Positions 11,111-22,557 of a stretch of DNA of 64,000 bases are shown here, piece by piece. Both the position numbers and the translations under genes were made by a program. The stretch comes from Eucalyptus grandis (taxonomy: Eukaryota; Streptophyta; Magnoliopsida; Myrtales; Myrtaceae), in assembly GCF_016545825.1 (NCBI RefSeq), contig NC_052614.1, positions 35,000,072 to 35,064,071 on the forward strand, read 5' to 3'. Under the pieces are notes generated by a model, which saw nothing but the letters and a program-made list of their open reading frames with translations, did not search any database and was not told the DNA's origin. Numbering within the stretch: the stretch's first letter is position 1; each line of letters starts with the position of its first letter.

Positions 11111-11781
11111 GGTGATGCTTCATTCATTTTGCAAAAAAACTGACTTTTTTTCTTGCTAATATTTTCTAGGAAATTATTTTACAAGAAAATGAAAATATTT
11201 TTCAGAGAACTCCATATAGTAATTTTACACTGTTTGATAAGGAAATTATTCTCCTCCGAGAACTCCATATAGTAATTTTTGTATTATTTAATTTTTCTAA
11301 ATTCATTTTTTTTTTATTTTCCTTTTCTTTTAATCTTTTCCTTCTTCTTCTTCTTCCTCAACCAGTTGTTGGCCATTGCAATCACTGGCAACTGGCTGAA
11401 GTTCAATTCAAACCATGTTCACTCAAGGTGGAAGCCCCACCATAGGTTGAGCCTCGTAGGCATGTTGCGAGGCTCGAGCACACATGTGGCGGGTCGATCA
11501 ATGGCCATCATCACGGCCGGTTAAGAGGGAAAAAATCAAAATAAAAATCTGAAAACAAATTATTTCAACTCAATTAAAAATAAAATAAAAAATAAAAGGA
11601 AAAAATAAGAGGGAAAGATGTTTTGTGGAAGAAAGTCACGCGAAAGAAAATCTGAAAACGTTTCCCCTAACATGTAAAGGAGAACATTTTCCCTGATCAT
11701 TTTTTTTTTTTTTGAACTGAATTCTAGAAAATCTGAAAAGTGTTTCTTGGGATTTGTTTTTCGCGAAATGAACGGAACCTA
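11111..11781. mobile_element. MITE-like element with imperfect terminal inverted repeats
   Basis: The left end contains TTCATTCATTTTGCAAAAAA and TTTTCTAGGAA. The reverse complement of the right end contains CCGTTCATTTCGCGAAAAA and TTTTCTAGAA at the same spacing. That is an inverted pair of roughly 55-60 bp with mismatches. There is no transposase frame. A GC-rich cassette (11420-11520) and an A-rich stretch lie inside. Superfamily unknown; no target duplication was confirmed. Confidence 0.5.
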
Positions 11782-11999
11782 AAAAACCGGTAATAGATTA
11801 GCCTCACGTTTTACCAATAGTATATTAGACTAAAGCCTCAATTCTCATCTATTTGGTAAACAGCCCATTTTGATAGAGCTCTTCAATGCTACTAGCCCCA
11901 TCCGACAATCTACTACTTCTTTTCTTTAGTGCCAATATCAATCGCCCTTATGGATTTATTTGGCATTATTGCTCTTTGTCCCTTTACGACATATGTTAG

Positions 12000-13933
12000 T
12001 GTGACACCCTCAATTCAATCCCAATTTTGAGAACAGGATATCAACGGTGACAAATGTTCGAAGTGACATTGCAATGAGCATCAGTTCATCACAAATCACT
12101 GAAAGGGCCACTTTAGGGCGAAAAGTCGATTTTTCATTGGCGAAATGCTAAAACCCACGAGGGGCTGTGCCCATGAAGGACGGTTCAATAGGCCCACATC
12201 CAAGGTGGGCAGCTATGGGTTCACACCCAAGGAGAGTCGGGCCACCCGCCCATGGGCCACCCAAGCCCTTTTGGGTTTCCATCTCCCTCATTATTGACAT
12301 GTGCATGACCAATACCCAAGGCTTGGGGAAATGACCATTTTACCCTTCTAACCTAATAAAACAAAAATCGACTGCATAACAGAAGGAGATGCGTGCCTAA
12401 TGAAGAGAGGAGAGAGATGCCTAGCCTACCCTCCTTAGCGAAGCCTACAGACCAGGCATAATGAGTTCATTAAATGGTATTAAATGGGACTAGAGGAAGA
12501 AGTAAAGTGAGAAGCAATCCAAGCCTTGATCTTGGATAGCACATTGCCATCTCTCTCTTTCCCCTAGCTCAAGTTTAGTCCCCCTTTCTCTCTAACTTTT
12601 CCCTCATTCCCTTTCTTTCCTCGATATAGGCGAACACCTCATCTCCTTTTCCCCCACCTTTGCAAGCCATTTCCCTACTTTTCCTCTCTAGATCTCACCT
12701 TCCACCATCTACTACGCACAATCCAATGTCGAAGTTGTGTTTCCATACTGCCGTTTTTTGTCACCGTGCCGAAACTTGGAGTAGAAAAGGAGACCGTCTA
12801 GCTCTCATTACTGCTCGCCTCTTCCTCTTTCCCTCTTGGCTTGGACCACCACGCACCCCGAGGCCATCCGCTTGCCTTGTCACCGTTTTACCTCCTCCGA
12901 AACACAACCACTACCACTCACTATGGGCTACTGATGCATGACCAGCCATCGTCGAGCACCACAGCCACCGTCAAGCCCTTACCGCACCTTTGCTGTCACT
13001 TGCCAAGCTTGAACCGCTAGTGAGTGGCTTTCTAGCCATTGTTTGGGGTTGTTGTTACACCTACGACTTAGATTAATGTTAGACTAAGGTTAAACAAAGT
13101 TTTGGCTATATTATAAGTAGTTCTAAGTGATAAGTTATCATAAATATCCAATAGATTATGATGATAAGTTATCTACATATCCAATAGGTCATCGTGATAA
13201 GTTATCTACATATCCAATAGGTCATCGTGATAAGTTATCTACATATCCAATAGGTCATCGTGATAAGTTATCATCAATATCTGATATATGTGATAGGTGC
13301 TATCATGATATGTTGTTATATTCCTCGAGAAGCTATCATTACGCAATGTGTTAATATTTGATATTTATTGTACAATGTTATGTAATGGGTGATATGCTGT
13401 CGTAATACGTGATTTGTTAATAAGTAAAGTTTTATAGTAATGTCATGTGATAATACATATAATAAGTTGGAGAGGAATGTTATGTTAATATATGGTATCT
13501 TATTCCGTGGCAAAAAGTGTTTTCTATGATATGAGTTCTAATAGATTCGTGGATTAGTTGTTGCTAAATTTGAAGATAACGCATGCTTATGTGACACTTA
13601 GAATGGAAAATGATGAATGTTTATTGCATTCAAGGATGAAAGTCAATTTTTGTGCAAGCATTGTTATGTGAAAAGGTAACAAATTGAATTGATTAATTGA
13701 CACATGATATGAGATACAAGTATCACATGATAGCATGTGACAATTGTTAAGGCATTACACACTCCTGCATCAATTAATGAGAAAGATATGAAACGACTTT
13801 GAGTGATGACATGCTCGTATGATCATCCAAATAACTTATGCATATGATTTTGCGGGGTGATGGAACCTTCCTAATGCGTATGATTATATAGGGTGATGTC
13901 CGACTAAGTTCAAATGCCCCCATGTCAATGGGA
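12000..13933 (+). mobile_element. Family B LTR, second copy
   Basis: It starts TGTGACACCCTCAATTC. The order of blocks matches 5900-7225 and 10502-10650. It carries a 33-bp minisatellite (13129-13294) that the first copy lacks. Its right end is lost where an inverted copy begins at 13934. The open frame at 12660-12941 lies in the pyrimidine-rich part of the LTR and shows no known domain. Confidence 0.65.
13129..13294. repeat. 33-bp minisatellite
   Basis: Units of GATAAGTTATCTACATATCC followed by AATAGGTCATCGT begin at 13163, 13196, 13229 and 13262 with exact 33-bp spacing. A diverged unit precedes (13129) and the last one decays. Because 33 is divisible by 3, the run reads as a repeated 11-residue peptide, which explains the open frame here. 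Confidence 0.9.
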
Positions 13934-15240
13934 TGTCACACCTCGACCAATTCATTTAATCTTTTGATTATACGCAAGCAGAAACGAAACAAACATCTCC
14001 CAAACGTTAACAAACAAAAGGGGTAGTAAAAGGCTTACATCTGAATGTAATTTTATATATATGCATCTATCGTCAAACATAATCTTCCTTACAACAAAAG
14101 CTTAGCCATTTACACGTCTGTGTAGGGGATTCCTTCTTACTTGTCTAAGACTCGGGGTTGGTTTTAACTTAGCACCTCTATTATACAAGGGTGACCACAC
14201 CAATTGATATCCCTTAGTCTAGTACACGTCCACCTTAAATTACTTTGGCTCGAGCTAAGATAGCCACGATTAGGGCTTGAAAAAGTTAAACAACGAGGAA
14301 TGAGGTAAATGGAGTGAGAAAACTCCTTAAACCTTGCTTCGGAAGGTTCTTCGACTCGGAGACACCCCAAACATGCAATTTATCTATCAATGGTAGATCA
14401 ATAGCAAGGCATTTGCTTTGCATTTTCTATTAACAAGATTCAGGCAACTCAACGTGCGACACTCAGCACCATTCCATTAAGCATACGACAATCACAGTTT
14501 AATAATCCGGACATGACAAACAATAATTCCATGCACAATGTCGCAACTTAAATCTCAGGAGTCTTGATCAAAGGCGTACAAATCCACAATCTTATCCGTG
14601 CTTTGTCTGACTCGAATATTGGCTTGCAAGACTTCCTCATGTCTATCAATTCGTAAACAGGGTCGATCAAAGTATGCATGTGCCACATAAGTCACTGAAA
14701 TGATATATATATATCATATCTATCCATGCTATATATGTGTAGACTATGACATCATTGTCATCATATGCTTTTAGCATGCATGCACTTTGCACACATTGAT
14801 GTCTCAAATATATAATGGCATCTAATGCTACTAAGCTATCCTCCTGACCATGCTGCGCAATATAGTATAGTCATGCACTTTCCACACAAATATTTCTAAA
14901 TTATTACGGCTGCTCAGGGCCCAAGGCTAACCTAAAGGTTCGCAATCATCTGGTGTAACCGAGAATCATCTTGCCGCATCGAGCACAGCAACATCCCGCG
15001 TATTCATACGCCTCAAGACAGCATTCCATTAAGGAGCTTTGTTCCAAAATCCATCCACAAACGACATCTCCTTGACTCGGCGGCATCTAAACTTAATTAG
15101 GTATCGTCCTGCATAATCATACGAATCAGGATGGAACCATCACCTCATATAATCATACGCATCAAGGCATTTATGTGATCACACAGGCATACAATCACTC
15201 AAGTAATCAGCCGCATTCATGGATTTAATGAATACGATAT
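13934..15240 (-). mobile_element. Family B LTR, inverted copy (3' part)
   Basis: On the plus strand it starts TGTCACACCTCGACC, so the minus-strand LTR ends GGTGTGACA, the complement of the TGTGACACC start at 12000 (9-bp inverted termini). The reversed phrase for CGAACCTTTAGGTTAGCC near 14925-14945 matches 10725. It ends where RT coding on the plus strand begins. The LTR 5' part is missing. Confidence 0.6.
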
Positions 15241-15244
15241 TTAA

Positions 15245-18200
15245 GCCTTATCTGGATTAGTTTGTAATTGTCTTCATTGATGATATCCTGATATATTCTA
15301 AAGGACCTAAGTGTGAATTCTGGCTGGATCAAATAATATTTTTAGCACACGTCGTGTCGGGAAATGGAATTGTAGTGGACCCTGCAAACGTTGATATGGC
15401 AGTGAATTGGCCAAGACCGACAACGCTGACTAAGATATGTAGTTTCTTAGGGTTGGCTGGCTATTACAGGAGGTTTATCAAAGGATTTTCACATCTAGCG
15501 AGCCCTTTAACAAATTTGACCCGAAAGAATGAAAGATTTGGATGGAGTGGAGAATGTGAAAGAAGTTTTCAGGAACTTAAAAGGAAGTTAACTACAGCCC
15601 CAATTCTAACTATACCATCTGGATCTGAAGGATTCACAGTGTATAGTGATGCATCTCATAAAGGATTGGGATGTGTTTTGTTGTAGAATGGCAAGATCAT
15701 AGCTTATCGATTGAGGCAGTTGAAACCTCATGAGTTAAATTACCCAACCCATGATTTGGATTTGGCAGCTATAGTGTTTGCTCTAAAAATATGGAGACAT
15801 TATCTGTATGGAGAGAAGTTTGAAGTATTTGTTTTCGCAAAAAGAGTTGAATGTGAGACAGAGAAGGTGGATGGAATTATTAAAGGATTATGACTGTGAG
15901 ATACGATACTATCTAGGAAAGGCAAATAAGCTAGAAGATACCCTTAGTCGAAAGTCGGCTATGGACGCGGCTAGTCTAAAGTGGAATCTGTTAAAGTCAA
16001 TTGTGGATTCAGATTTTAAGTTGGAAATAGACCACCTTACGGTTATGCTCACTGCATGAAGGATTGAGCCCGAAGTTAGTCAAAAAGTTAAGATATTACA
16101 AACATCTGACCTGAAGATTGTGAAGATGCAAGACGCTGTGACTTTAGGGAAAGGACTAGAGTTGCAAGTCTTTTAGATGGAATAGTAAGATGCCAAGGAC
16201 GACTCTGTGTTCTTGATAATGAGGAATTAAGAAGGGAGATCCTATCAGAAGCACATAAAAGTAATTATAGTATTCATCTGGGGAGTACAAAAATGTATAG
16301 AAATTTACGCCAACAATTTTGGTGGAATGGCATGAAGAAGGATATAACTAAACATGTTTCTCAATGTTTAACATGCTAGCAAGTAAAAGCGGAACACCGC
16401 AAACCCACAAGACGATTCAGACCATTGGACGTACCATAATGGAAATGGGAGCATGTGACGATGGACTTTGTGCAAGGACTGCCAAGGACATCGAGTGGTC
16501 ACAACTCTATTTGGGCAATAGTAGATCGTTTGACTAGGTCTGCTCATTTTCTAGTAGTCCATGTAGACTATTCGATGGATAAACTTGCTAAGATATATGT
16601 AAGCCAAGTGATACACTTACATGGTATTCCTGTAACGATCAAATCTAATGGAGTCTCTAGGTTTACTTCAAATTTTTGGCGAAGTGTCCAGAATGCATTA
16701 GGGATGAAGCTTCAGTTTAGTACTACTTTTCATCCTCAAACAGATGGACAAACGAAAAGAGTGGTCCAAACTTTGGAAGATATACTGAGAGCTTGTATTA
16801 TTGATTTTAAAGGAAGTTGGGATGAAAAAATTGCACTTGATAGAGTTCGCCTATAACAATAGTTTTTAGAAAAGTATAGGCATGGCTCCATATGAAGCAT
16901 TATATGGAAGAATGTGCTGGACTCCTGTTTGTTGGGATGAAGTAGGTGAAAGGAGTTTGACAGGACCTGAATTAGTACAAGTTACTACCGAGCCTTTAGA
17001 AATTATAAGGAAAATACTTAAAACAGCCCAGAGTAGACAAAAAGACTACGTAGATAAGCGTAGGAGACCTTTAGGATTTCATGTGGGAGATCATGTGTTC
17101 CTTAAAGTATCCCCTATGAAAGGAATATCTCGATTTGGAATGAAGGGTAAGTTAAGCCTAGATTTGTTGGACTTTTGGAGATACTTGAAAGAATAGGAGA
17201 TGTAGCTTATCGTTTAGCGCTGCCTCCTAAATTGGGAAATTTGCATGATGTGTTACATGTATTGATGTTAAGAAAGTATTAGCCAGATCCTAGTCACATA
17301 CTCAATCATGAAGCCATCAAAGTGGATGAGAAAGTGAGGTACATTGAAGAGTGTATGCGAGTGCTAGATCGAAAGAAGCAAATTCTTAAGACCAAGAAAA
17401 TTCCATTGGTTAAGATATTATGGCAACATCATGATGTGGAGGAAGCCACATGGGAGAGTGAAAATGATATGAGGGAAAGGTACCCTCACTTGTTTTAAGA
17501 GACATAGGAAATGTCTAATTTCGAGGACGAAATTCTCTAAAGAGGGGAGAATTGTGGCATTCTAGAATTTCATGTCAACACTTAGATGTGTTATGAGCTA
17601 AATTGGGAAATTTGCATGATGTGTTCCATGTATTGATGTTAAGAAAGTATAAGCCGGATCCTAGTCACATACTCAATCATGAAGCCATCAAAGTGGATGA
17701 GAAAGTGAGGTACATTGAAGAGCGTGTGCAAGTGCTAGATCGAAAGAAGCAAATTCTTAAGACCAAGAAAATTCCAGAAGATATTATGGCAACATCATGA
17801 TGTGGAAATGATATGAGGGAAAGGTAGACTTGTTTTATTCTCTTATGGCAATTTCATGTCAACCCTTGATGTGGAAATGGGAAATTTGCATGATGTGTTC
17901 CATTAATTGATGTTAAGAAAGTACGGATCCTAGTCACATACTCAATCATGAAGCCATCAAAGTTTGAGGTACATTGAAATGTGCAAGTGCTAGATCGAAA
18001 GAAGCAAATTCTTAAGACCAAGAAAATTCCATTGGTTAAGATATTATGGCAACATCATGATGTGGAGGAAGCCACATGGGAGAGTGAAAATGATATGAGG
18101 GAAAGGGACCTTCACTTGTTTTAAGAGACATAGGAAATGTCTAATTTAGAAATTCTCTAAAGAGGGGAGAATTGTGGCATCCTAGAATTTCATGTCAACC

Positions 18201-18529
18201 CTTAGATGTGTTATGAGCTAAATTGGGAAATTTGCATGATGTGTTCCATTAATTGATGTTAAGAAAGTATCAGCCGGATCCTAGTCACATACTCAATCAT
18301 GAAGCCATCAAAGTGGATGAGAAAGTGAGGTACATTGAAGAGCGTGTGCAAGTGCTAGATCGAAAGAAGCAAATTCTTAAGACCAAGAAAATTCCATTGG
18401 TTAAGATATTATGGCAACATCATGATGTGGAGGAAGCCACATGGGAGAGTGAAAATGATATGAGGGAAAGGGACCTTCACTTGTTTTAAGAGACATAGGA
18501 AATGTCTAATTTCGAGGACGAAATTCTCT
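15245..18529 (+). pseudogene. Tekay-like chromovirus pol (RT end to chromodomain), degraded
   Basis: The remnant starts inside reverse transcriptase at the catalytic box, still intact as FIDDILIYS (about 15275). RNase H follows ([15 protein letters not shown], then a stop; [20 protein letters not shown]). Next come the HHCC finger (HKSNYSIHLG...CLTC, about 16250-16380) and the integrase core. The integrase is dead: the second Asp region reads IKSNGVSRF and the Glu is Lys (DGQTKRVVQTLE). Frames shift near 15840, 16850 and 17160. The C-terminus is a chromodomain (VRYIEE, VLDRKKQILKTKKIPLVKIL, EEATWESENDM), which places it with the Tekay/Del chromoviruses. The chromodomain end is repeated four times (see 17229-18588). 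Gag, protease and most of RT are absent. Confidence 0.88.
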
Positions 18530-18588
18530 AAAGAGGGGAGAATTGTGGCATCCTAGAATTTCATGTCAACCCTTAATGTGTTATGAGC
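17229..18588. repeat. Four tandem copies of chromodomain end + PPT + LTR start
   Basis: Units begin at about 17229, 17600, 17877 and 18220 with AAATTGGGAAATTTGCATGA (degraded in the third). Each spans the last ~90 codons of pol, the AAAGAGGGGAGAA polypurine tract and the first ~40 bp of the LTR. The first (371 bp) and fourth are nearly intact. The second (~277 bp) and third (~343 bp) have lost many separate short blocks, for example the EEATWES codons in unit 2 and GGATGAGAAAG in unit 3. Confidence 0.9.
18530..18542 (+). other. Polypurine tract of the Tekay-like element
   Basis: AAAGAGGGGAGAA lies one base before the LTR start TGTGGCATCC. This is the plus-strand priming site expected at the 3' LTR of a gypsy element. 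Copies in the repeat units end near 17551 and 18173. Confidence 0.85.
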
Positions 18589-21534
18589 CATGGATAGGTG
18601 ATGAAAGCACCATAAAATTATATTGTAGCCATTTGACCCATGATTTGCAATAGATTAAGGCCGAGCTCTTTAATGGATAATTAATTGATAGGAAAATGTT
18701 ATTCTTGGCCATGTGTTTTATAAGTTGGAATTTATTAATTTATGTTGCAAGTTTTATGGCCATATAAATTGCAATTAGGTATTTATATAAGTGAGGATTT
18801 AGACTAGATTATTAAAAGAAGAAGTGGGCCAAAATTTTAAGCCCAAGACCAGCCCACAAGAGCCCCACCGTTCGGCCATTAGGGCATGGCCCGCGAAGCC
18901 CAAAGAAAGGGAGCTACCGTCGACCGAAGGGGGAGAGGCCCAACTCAAGGGAGGCCCATCAACCTGCATGCAAATCCCCAAGTGACAAGAGAAGCTTGCC
19001 AAGTGTAAGAGGCCATGCAAAATCAAATGATTGCAAATCATTGAGGGGGAAAGAAAAGAGGAGAGGCGGATTGGGAGAGGGGGTTTTCGACTGAGAGCGA
19101 GAGAGAGAGAGAGAGAGCTGTTGTACAAGAGAAGGAGAGGAAGGGAAAAAGGAGGCCCGTCGCTGCCGTGCGTGCGCCGAGTCCCACCGTCGAGTCGCCT
19201 TGCCCCTCCGTTTGCTTGCTAGGTTTTACTTGGATTAGAGGCAAGTAGAGTCCATCGATCTACCCTTTGCCTTCTGTGTTTGTTTGTGAATGGTGAATTT
19301 CGGATGTGGTTGAGGTGAGAAATTTTGAAGTTATAGGAGTTGTGTTCTAGCCCAGTATTCTGTTTCTGGAAAAACAATCCAACCTTCAATGATTTTATGA
19401 GTTGCATATAATGTTCTAGTTGGAATCTGACTTTGACTTCTTGATGAAAGTTGTAGAGGACTTCTTGGAGAGTAACATATTAAAATTTGAGAGGAAATGA
19501 ACAGGTATAGGTCGGTGAAACCATTTTTCTTTGAAGAAAGTAGATCTAGAAACAGTTATGCTGATATAGTGCGATTTTGTGAATTTTATAAAATTATCCG
19601 GTTGAAATTTGATCTTGTATCCTTGCTGAAACTTGTAGGCGACATCTTGAGGAATAACATACAAAAATTTGAGAATAAAAGGACAAGCATTGATCGGGGA
19701 AAATGATTTTCTTTGAAAAAGATGAATGTAGACAGTGAACCAAGAGTTAGGGAGAGTTATAAAAATTATAACTTTTAATATAGAAGAAATAAGACTTTGA
19801 TTTCTTAATGAGACCTTTACCTCTAGATCTCATTTATAACATATCAAAATCTCAGAATTTTCGGAGTTCATTTACGGGCTTAATCAAAATTATTTCCAAA
19901 ACTGTGCAAAAAGTGGTGCTGGAATTTCTTTTGCTGTGATGTACGGATCTATGTGATTGATGTGAAACTTTCTTGACATGGCGTTCTTCACGAAATTCTT
20001 CATCTGGATCTTGTTTACCTCATGTTAAATTTTTAGAATTTATTGAGAGTGTTTACTAATTTTCCAAGAGTTTTTACTAAATAGGTGCATTATGTTTTAC
20101 CCGAAAATTGGTTCTATTTTAAAAAAAACCAATGAACTGCTTTATGAATTGTGATATCGTGGGTGTTATGTGCATTGCATATATGGTGACATTTGGCATA
20201 TTACATGACATCAAAAAGCTGGTTTAGACCTTTGATATTGTTGCATCAAATGCCATGTTGAAAATGAGACATATATGTGATTATAAATTGTGATAATAAT
20301 GATATCATCGGAGGTGTGAGCCGACGATGCCCCGGGAGTGTTGGGATGCCTGGAGGTTTGTGCTGGAGGTCCTCGGGAGTTTTGAGGTGCCCGATGGTAT
20401 GCGGTACGTAATGTCCAGGGGGAATGCTTGGTGGTATGGCTGTACGTAATTCTAGAAGCCTTGGAGGTTTTTATTGGGGGGGATTCCTCGTGATGCTAGT
20501 TGGAGTGCAAGATGCCCGGATGTTTGTGTTGGATGCCTGGAGGTTTGTGCCGGAGACTCCTCGCGATGTCAGGTTGGGTGCGAGCGATAAATTGAGGAAT
20601 GCAAACATTGATCCCTAGATGAAAATTGATGAGATCCTCTTGAAAGATAAAACGGGAAATTGAATCACGTGCATGGGTGTGTGTATATGGCATGATGCAT
20701 GATATGTTTATAAAAGTAAGTTGATGCTATTTGACATTGAGAATGCGATCATGAATGCTTGAATGGATCTCATGGGGATGTATACATGACTGCATGGCGA
20801 TATATGCACGACCGCATGGTGATGTATGTGATATCTTGATTGTCTTGCTTGTTGCATTGTGTAGTTTGATGGATTTTTACTATTGAATGGTTGTAGTCAC
20901 CCCTTTAGTGACTAACATTTCAGATTGAGAGATGCCTCTAGTACTTGTCAAGCGTGGTACATTTTATGGATTACCGTCTGATGTTGAGGTCGAGTGCTCG
21001 GAGCACCCTTGCATTGGTGTTCATGGTTTGGTGTTTATTCGCGTCCGTGTTTTGGTTATGTACGTTGTGGATCTACCCGATGGCCCCATAGTTCAGGAGT
21101 TCTTCTCTATCCATGTCCATCGAGATGGGAGGATGATGGGGATGCTGCCACCGCCACCGGCCGATGCATAGAGATGGGTATGATAAGAGCGTGTGACTAG
21201 TGGAGGTTGCCACTTTTTAGGATGGCCGACACTAGCTGATGGATAAATGTACATGTCTGATGTATAGTCGGGTTCTTTTTGGGTTTAGCCGAGCTTACTT
21301 AGAGTCTTGGCCTTTTGTTGTACCGACTATTGAAATCTATCTTAGTTATGTAAATAAAAGTGATTCGGCCCTAAAATGCATATATATATATGAAAGGTTG
21401 TAGTTTGTGTGTATTGCATTATATTATTTGGTTGAAGTAAGGGTTAGGGAGATAATGAGTATGCTTCCGTTATATAATCTACGCCGGGACCGATTTAAAG
21501 GATGTAAACCCCCAGGTTGCATGGACCCACTACA
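18544..21534 (+). mobile_element. Tekay-like LTR, about 3 kb
   Basis: It starts TGTGGCATCCTAG after the polypurine tract and ends ACCCACTACA seven bases before a tRNA-Met primer site. A TATA-like TATTTATATAAG lies at about 18780. An AG-microsatellite (19098-19117) and GC-rich leader follow. Then come three ~180-bp modules (19422-19880), a G-rich degenerate repeat (20330-20600) and the CACCCCTTTAGTGACTAACATTTCAG segment near 20900 that is typical of plant chromovirus LTRs. About 2991 bp. No protein-coding gene is seen inside. Confidence 0.75.
19422..19880. repeat. Three diverged ~180-bp modules within the LTR
   Basis: Modules begin near 19422, 19601 and 19788. Each has a (G)ACTTTGA(T/C)TTCTT or GATCTTGTATCCTTG block, then (T)GAAA(G/C)TTGTAG, AACATA, AAAATTTGAGA or AAAATCTCAGAA, and (first two) TTTTCTTTGAA. 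A related series runs in reverse at 47385-47760. Confidence 0.6.
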
Positions 21535-21541
21535 TTTGAAA

Positions 21542-21552
21542 TGGTATCAGAG
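21542..21552 (+). other. Primer binding site (initiator tRNA-Met)
   Basis: TGGTATCAGAG just downstream of the LTR end at 21534. It shows that this LTR also acted as a 5' LTR, although pol lies on its left. Confidence 0.8.
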
Positions 21553-22557
21553 TGGCACGTTATTAGGTCAAGTGATAGGTGAGCAAGTTGTGGCGACCCT
21601 AGCGATTGGGGGCCGCGTCGAGGGGTGCCACAAATTAAGCTATGGCAGATGTCAAAAAGCTAATGTTGTTGAGTAACATCTTCGTACATTGCCCCGCTGT
21701 AGGTATGGTAATAGGGAGTAGCAAGGATTCGAGGATTTCATCGACCGATATTCTTTCTGTTAAATATGGGCTTGTACAGAACCATAACTTAGTCTAGTTG
21801 ATTTACTTGTATATTACATGCTTTTTGGTGCTTTATATCACTATTGAATCAATGCCACGCGCAATTTGGCTTAAGCTTTTGCTTTCCTTGAAAGGACTAG
21901 GAGCCAACAAGTTGTTGTCATTAGACGGCAATAGAGTTTGTTCATCTCTTTATGATCTGGCGTTCCACTTTTATTGGACGCATTTTGGGAATAAAATCCT
22001 GGATATATTAGACTGATTGATATGAGGTAGTGCCCTTTAGATTGCCTGACAAGGTGGAATAAGTGAGGTAGATGAATATTGGCGGGGGCACTAACTCACC
22101 AAATAAACGACAATAAAGGGGTGCAAAGGAGTCAAATCTCAAGTAAAAGTATTCCTTTTGTTTGTGTTCCTCGACAGATTTCAAACATAAATGATGTTAA
22201 ACAAAAGGACAATCCACAATATTACTTACTCAAATACAAAATTGAATTATAAAATAATGTGTTTGATTGAGAGTGGCTCTTTAAATAAATGGGTCATATT
22301 CAAGAACTAGTAACAAACTGACACATCATTCAACATACCAATTATATAAACCAGTAATAAGTCACAGCAAACCCAGAACGGACATTACCGCCCCTTGCTT
22401 CCTCTTCCCAAGTAAGATAACGGACGGTCAATTTTTAACCACTTGAAGGTACAGAACATTAACCAAAATTTGTGGATTCTACACGGATACGAGACTATGT
22501 TACATTGTTGACCCGACCTCTCTTTCTAACTTGAGGAACGTGCATTGTAAGAATATG
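21553..22557. other. Element leader remnant, then HKT 3' flank
   Basis: The first ~130 bp look like the untranslated leader of the Tekay-like element. No gag homology follows. From about 22000 to the HKT stop codon no coding or repeat was recognised; the HKT 3' UTR should lie here on the minus strand, but no clear polyadenylation signal was found. Confidence 0.5.

Noticed and set aside
13129..13294. CRISPR-like array
   Set aside because: Units are contiguous 33-bp tandem copies without unique spacers, in a plant genome.
13127..13354. Peptide with repeated 11-residue motif
   Set aside because: Produced by the 33-bp minisatellite inside an LTR; no gene context.
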